A stretch of 64,000 nucleotides of DNA from Hufsiella ginkgonis. GTDB lineage: Bacteria > Bacteroidota > Bacteroidia > Sphingobacteriales > Sphingobacteriaceae. Below are positions 62,902 through 64,000 of the stretch, in pieces. Under the pieces are notes generated by a model that was not told the DNA's origin, made no database searches, and was given only the letters and a program-made list of their open reading frames with translations. The stretch is from contig NZ_WVHS01000002.1 in the NCBI RefSeq assembly GCF_009834915.1, positions 248,001-312,000 of the forward strand, read 5' to 3'. Positions within the stretch are counted from its first letter, which is position 1. Every line of letters begins with the position of its first letter. A program made the translations under genes and the position numbers.

Positions 62902-63360
62902 ATGAAAAAGATCTTAATAGCAGTTGCCATGGCCTCAGTTTTTGCGGCATGTAACAACAAGGCAGAAGAGCAGCGTTTACAGGCAACCCGGGATTCCCTC
63001 AAGGCGGTACAGGCTCAAATGAGGTTAGATAGTGTAAAAAGAGAACAGGAGCTGGCGCTCCAGAAACAACAGGTGGCAGAACGTGAAGCTGTAGCGGCAC
63101 GACGCCAGGCGGCAGCCGCACGCAGCACAAGGGTGGCTGGCTATACCGAATCTGGCTACACCGCCCCGGTTGTACAGCAGAAAAAGGGTATGAGCTCCGC
63201 TGCTAAAGGCGCCCTGATCGGTGCCGGCGCCGGCGCCCTTACCGGAGTACTGGTAGATAAGAAAAATGGTCGTGGTGCGGTGATCGGCGGCGTAGTTGGT
63301 GCCGGTACCGGGTACGCGATCGGTCGTTCGAAGGATAAAAAATCCGGACGAAATCCATAA
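62902..63360 (+). CDS. Glycine-zipper lipoprotein
   Basis: A 152-residue lipoprotein (MKKILIAVAMASVFAAC; lipidated Cys17). Residues about 25-75 form a charged coiled coil (EEQRLQATRDSLKAVQ, QKQQVAEREAVAARRQAA), and the C-terminus has a YMGG-like glycine zipper (AAKGALIGAGAGALTGV, GAVIGGVVGAGTGYAIG) that probably inserts in or lies along a membrane. Role unknown, perhaps envelope structure or stress. ATG 62902 is preferred over TTG 62893. A strong terminator follows. Confidence 0.85.
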   Translation: MKKILIAVAMASVFAACNNKAEEQRLQATRDSLKAVQAQMRLDSVKREQELALQKQQVAEREAVAARRQAAAARSTRVAGYTESGYTAPVVQQKKGMSSAAKGALIGAGAGALTGVLVDKKNGRGAVIGGVVGAGTGYAIGRSKDKKSGRNP

Positions 63361-63392
63361 TATTAAAATATAGCTGCCTGTTAACGGCGGTT

Positions 63393-63434
63393 AAAGAAGG
63401 CCGTCCCGCAGCATGCAGGACGGCCTTCTTTTTT
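63393..63434 (+). terminator. Rho-independent terminator
   Basis: A perfect 14-bp stem, AAAGAAGGCCGTCC (63393-63406) with GGACGGCCTTCTTT (63418-63431), an 11-base loop and T's to 63434. It ends the glycine-zipper gene transcript and separates it from mqo. With A-tracts on the left arm it may work in both directions. Confidence 0.9.
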
Positions 63435-63491
63435 ACGCCTGGTAATAATATCATTTTTATCAACAAAAAAACAGTTTCTTTGTCATTATAA

Positions 63492-63509
63492 TAAAATGAA
63501 TTCATTTTA
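63492..63509. repeat. AT-rich 18-bp palindrome upstream of mqo
   Basis: TAAAATGAATTCATTTTA is a perfect palindrome, 68 bases before the mqo start, in the region where its promoter must lie. It may be an operator; AT-richness makes chance occurrence more likely than for the GC-rich repeat at 18075. Confidence 0.4.
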
Positions 63510-63577
63510 CTTATCATTTTCACCAAAAATAAGCGGATTTTTTCTCAGTTTTGCTTCACGAAACATATCATAAAGAA

Positions 63578-64000
63578 ATGACTATCAAACCGGTTAAATC
63601 GAAGAAAAGTGCAGACGTAGTACTGATAGGTGCGGGAATTATGAGCGCAACCCTGGGCATGCTTCTTAAAGAGCTGGAACCCGGGCTCACCATTGAAATC
63701 ATCGAGCGTTTAGACGTGGCAGCGGCCGAAAGCTCTGACGCCTGGAACAATGCAGGAACGGGCCACTCGGCTTTTTGTGAACTGAACTATACGCCACAGC
63801 GCGAAGATGGTTCGGTGGACGTTGCGAAAGCGGTTAAAATAGCCGAATCCTTTGAAGTTTCGAAAGAGTTTTGGGCCTTTCTGGTAGAGCAGGGACTGGT
63901 AAAAATGCCGGAGAGCTTTATCCGGCGCATCCCCCATATCAGCTTTGTCTGGGGAGAGGACAATGTAGATTATCTTAAAAAACGATATACCGAGCTTCAA
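63578..64000 (+). CDS. mqo: Malate:quinone oxidoreductase, 3' truncated by the window
   Basis: The first 141 codons of Mqo, an FAD-dependent membrane-associated enzyme that oxidises malate to oxaloacetate and passes electrons to quinone. [20 protein letters not shown] is the N-terminal dinucleotide-binding motif, and [20 protein letters not shown] followed by [11 protein letters not shown] is the hallmark Mqo block. The reading frame is open to the end of the window. It stands alone after a strong terminator, so it should have its own promoter. Confidence 0.93.
   Translation, partial: MTIKPVKSKKSADVVLIGAGIMSATLGMLLKELEPGLTIEIIERLDVAAAESSDAWNNAGTGHSAFCELNYTPQREDGSVDVAKAVKIAESFEVSKEFWAFLVEQGLVKMPESFIRRIPHISFVWGEDNVDYLKKRYTELQ

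Overview
The window looks like chromosomal DNA of a glycan-degrading Bacteroidota, probably a Sphingobacteriaceae- or Chitinophagaceae-like soil or plant-associated genus. The grounds are tightly packed polysaccharide-utilisation operons of signal-peptide-bearing GH2, GH78, GH106 and GH127 enzymes, a DUF3826 protein, FucP- and SSS-type sugar transporters, TAnnTTTG-type -7 promoter boxes, weak Shine-Dalgarno sequences, several TTG/GTG starts, and a malate:quinone oxidoreductase. The genus cannot be fixed from the sequence alone. No rRNA, tRNA, CRISPR array, integrase or complete insertion sequence was seen.

Layout. (1) 1-16301, plus strand: one continuous operon of at least 12 genes, entered mid-gene: esterase, GH2, GH78, DUF3826, Asp-box propeller, then a cytoplasmic acid-sugar block (Fe-alcohol dehydrogenase, DapA-like aldolase, PdxA2, DUF1537 kinase), an SSS symporter, an alpha/beta-hydrolase and a Tat-type TIM-barrel protein. 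(2) 16302-17245: a nested inverted repeat and a lone Rpn/PD-(D/E)XK nuclease-like gene. (3) 17250-29539: an IclR regulator divergent from a nine-gene operon (GH78, five-bladed propeller, solute-binding-like protein, two family III CoA-transferases, second solute-binding-like protein, Gfo/Idh/MocA oxidoreductase, MaoC hydratase, FucP-like permease). Both solute-binding proteins lack any signal peptide and there is no ABC permease. This is the best candidate for an undescribed system. A perfect 9-bp inverted repeat sits between the divergent promoters. (4) 29669-34239: a TolC/MacA/MacB-type tripartite efflux operon. (5) 34226-38811, minus strand: a RuBisCO-like protein, a second DUF1537 kinase, an Asp/Glu-racemase-fold protein and a BASS transporter, resembling the 3-oxo-isoapionate branch of D-apiose catabolism. 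(6) 38973-46396: beta-helix protein, rhamnose-mutarotase-like lipoprotein, Gfo/Idh/MocA oxidoreductase, SSS symporter, GH78-like enzyme. (7) 46707-48017: TlpA-like thioredoxin and a small PUA-like protein. (8) 48180-57071: GH2, GntR/LacI-type regulator, GH106, GH127/146. (9) 57098-59823, minus strand: two small proteins and a DUF5703-like glycosidase. (10) 59894-64000: housekeeping genes (FAD/4Fe-4S oxidase, glycine-zipper lipoprotein, a strong terminator, mqo).

Taken together the window reads as equipment for a rhamnose-rich pectic glycan, possibly rhamnogalacturonan I or II: three GH78-type and one GH106 rhamnosidase, beta-L-arabinofuranosidase-type GH127/146, GH2 enzymes, esterases and a rhamnose mutarotase. 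It is coupled to several cytoplasmic routes for unusual sugar acids. D-apiose occurs in rhamnogalacturonan II, which would fit the RuBisCO-like/kinase block. No SusC/SusD pair lies in the window. The first operon is cut at its 5' end and may carry one upstream.
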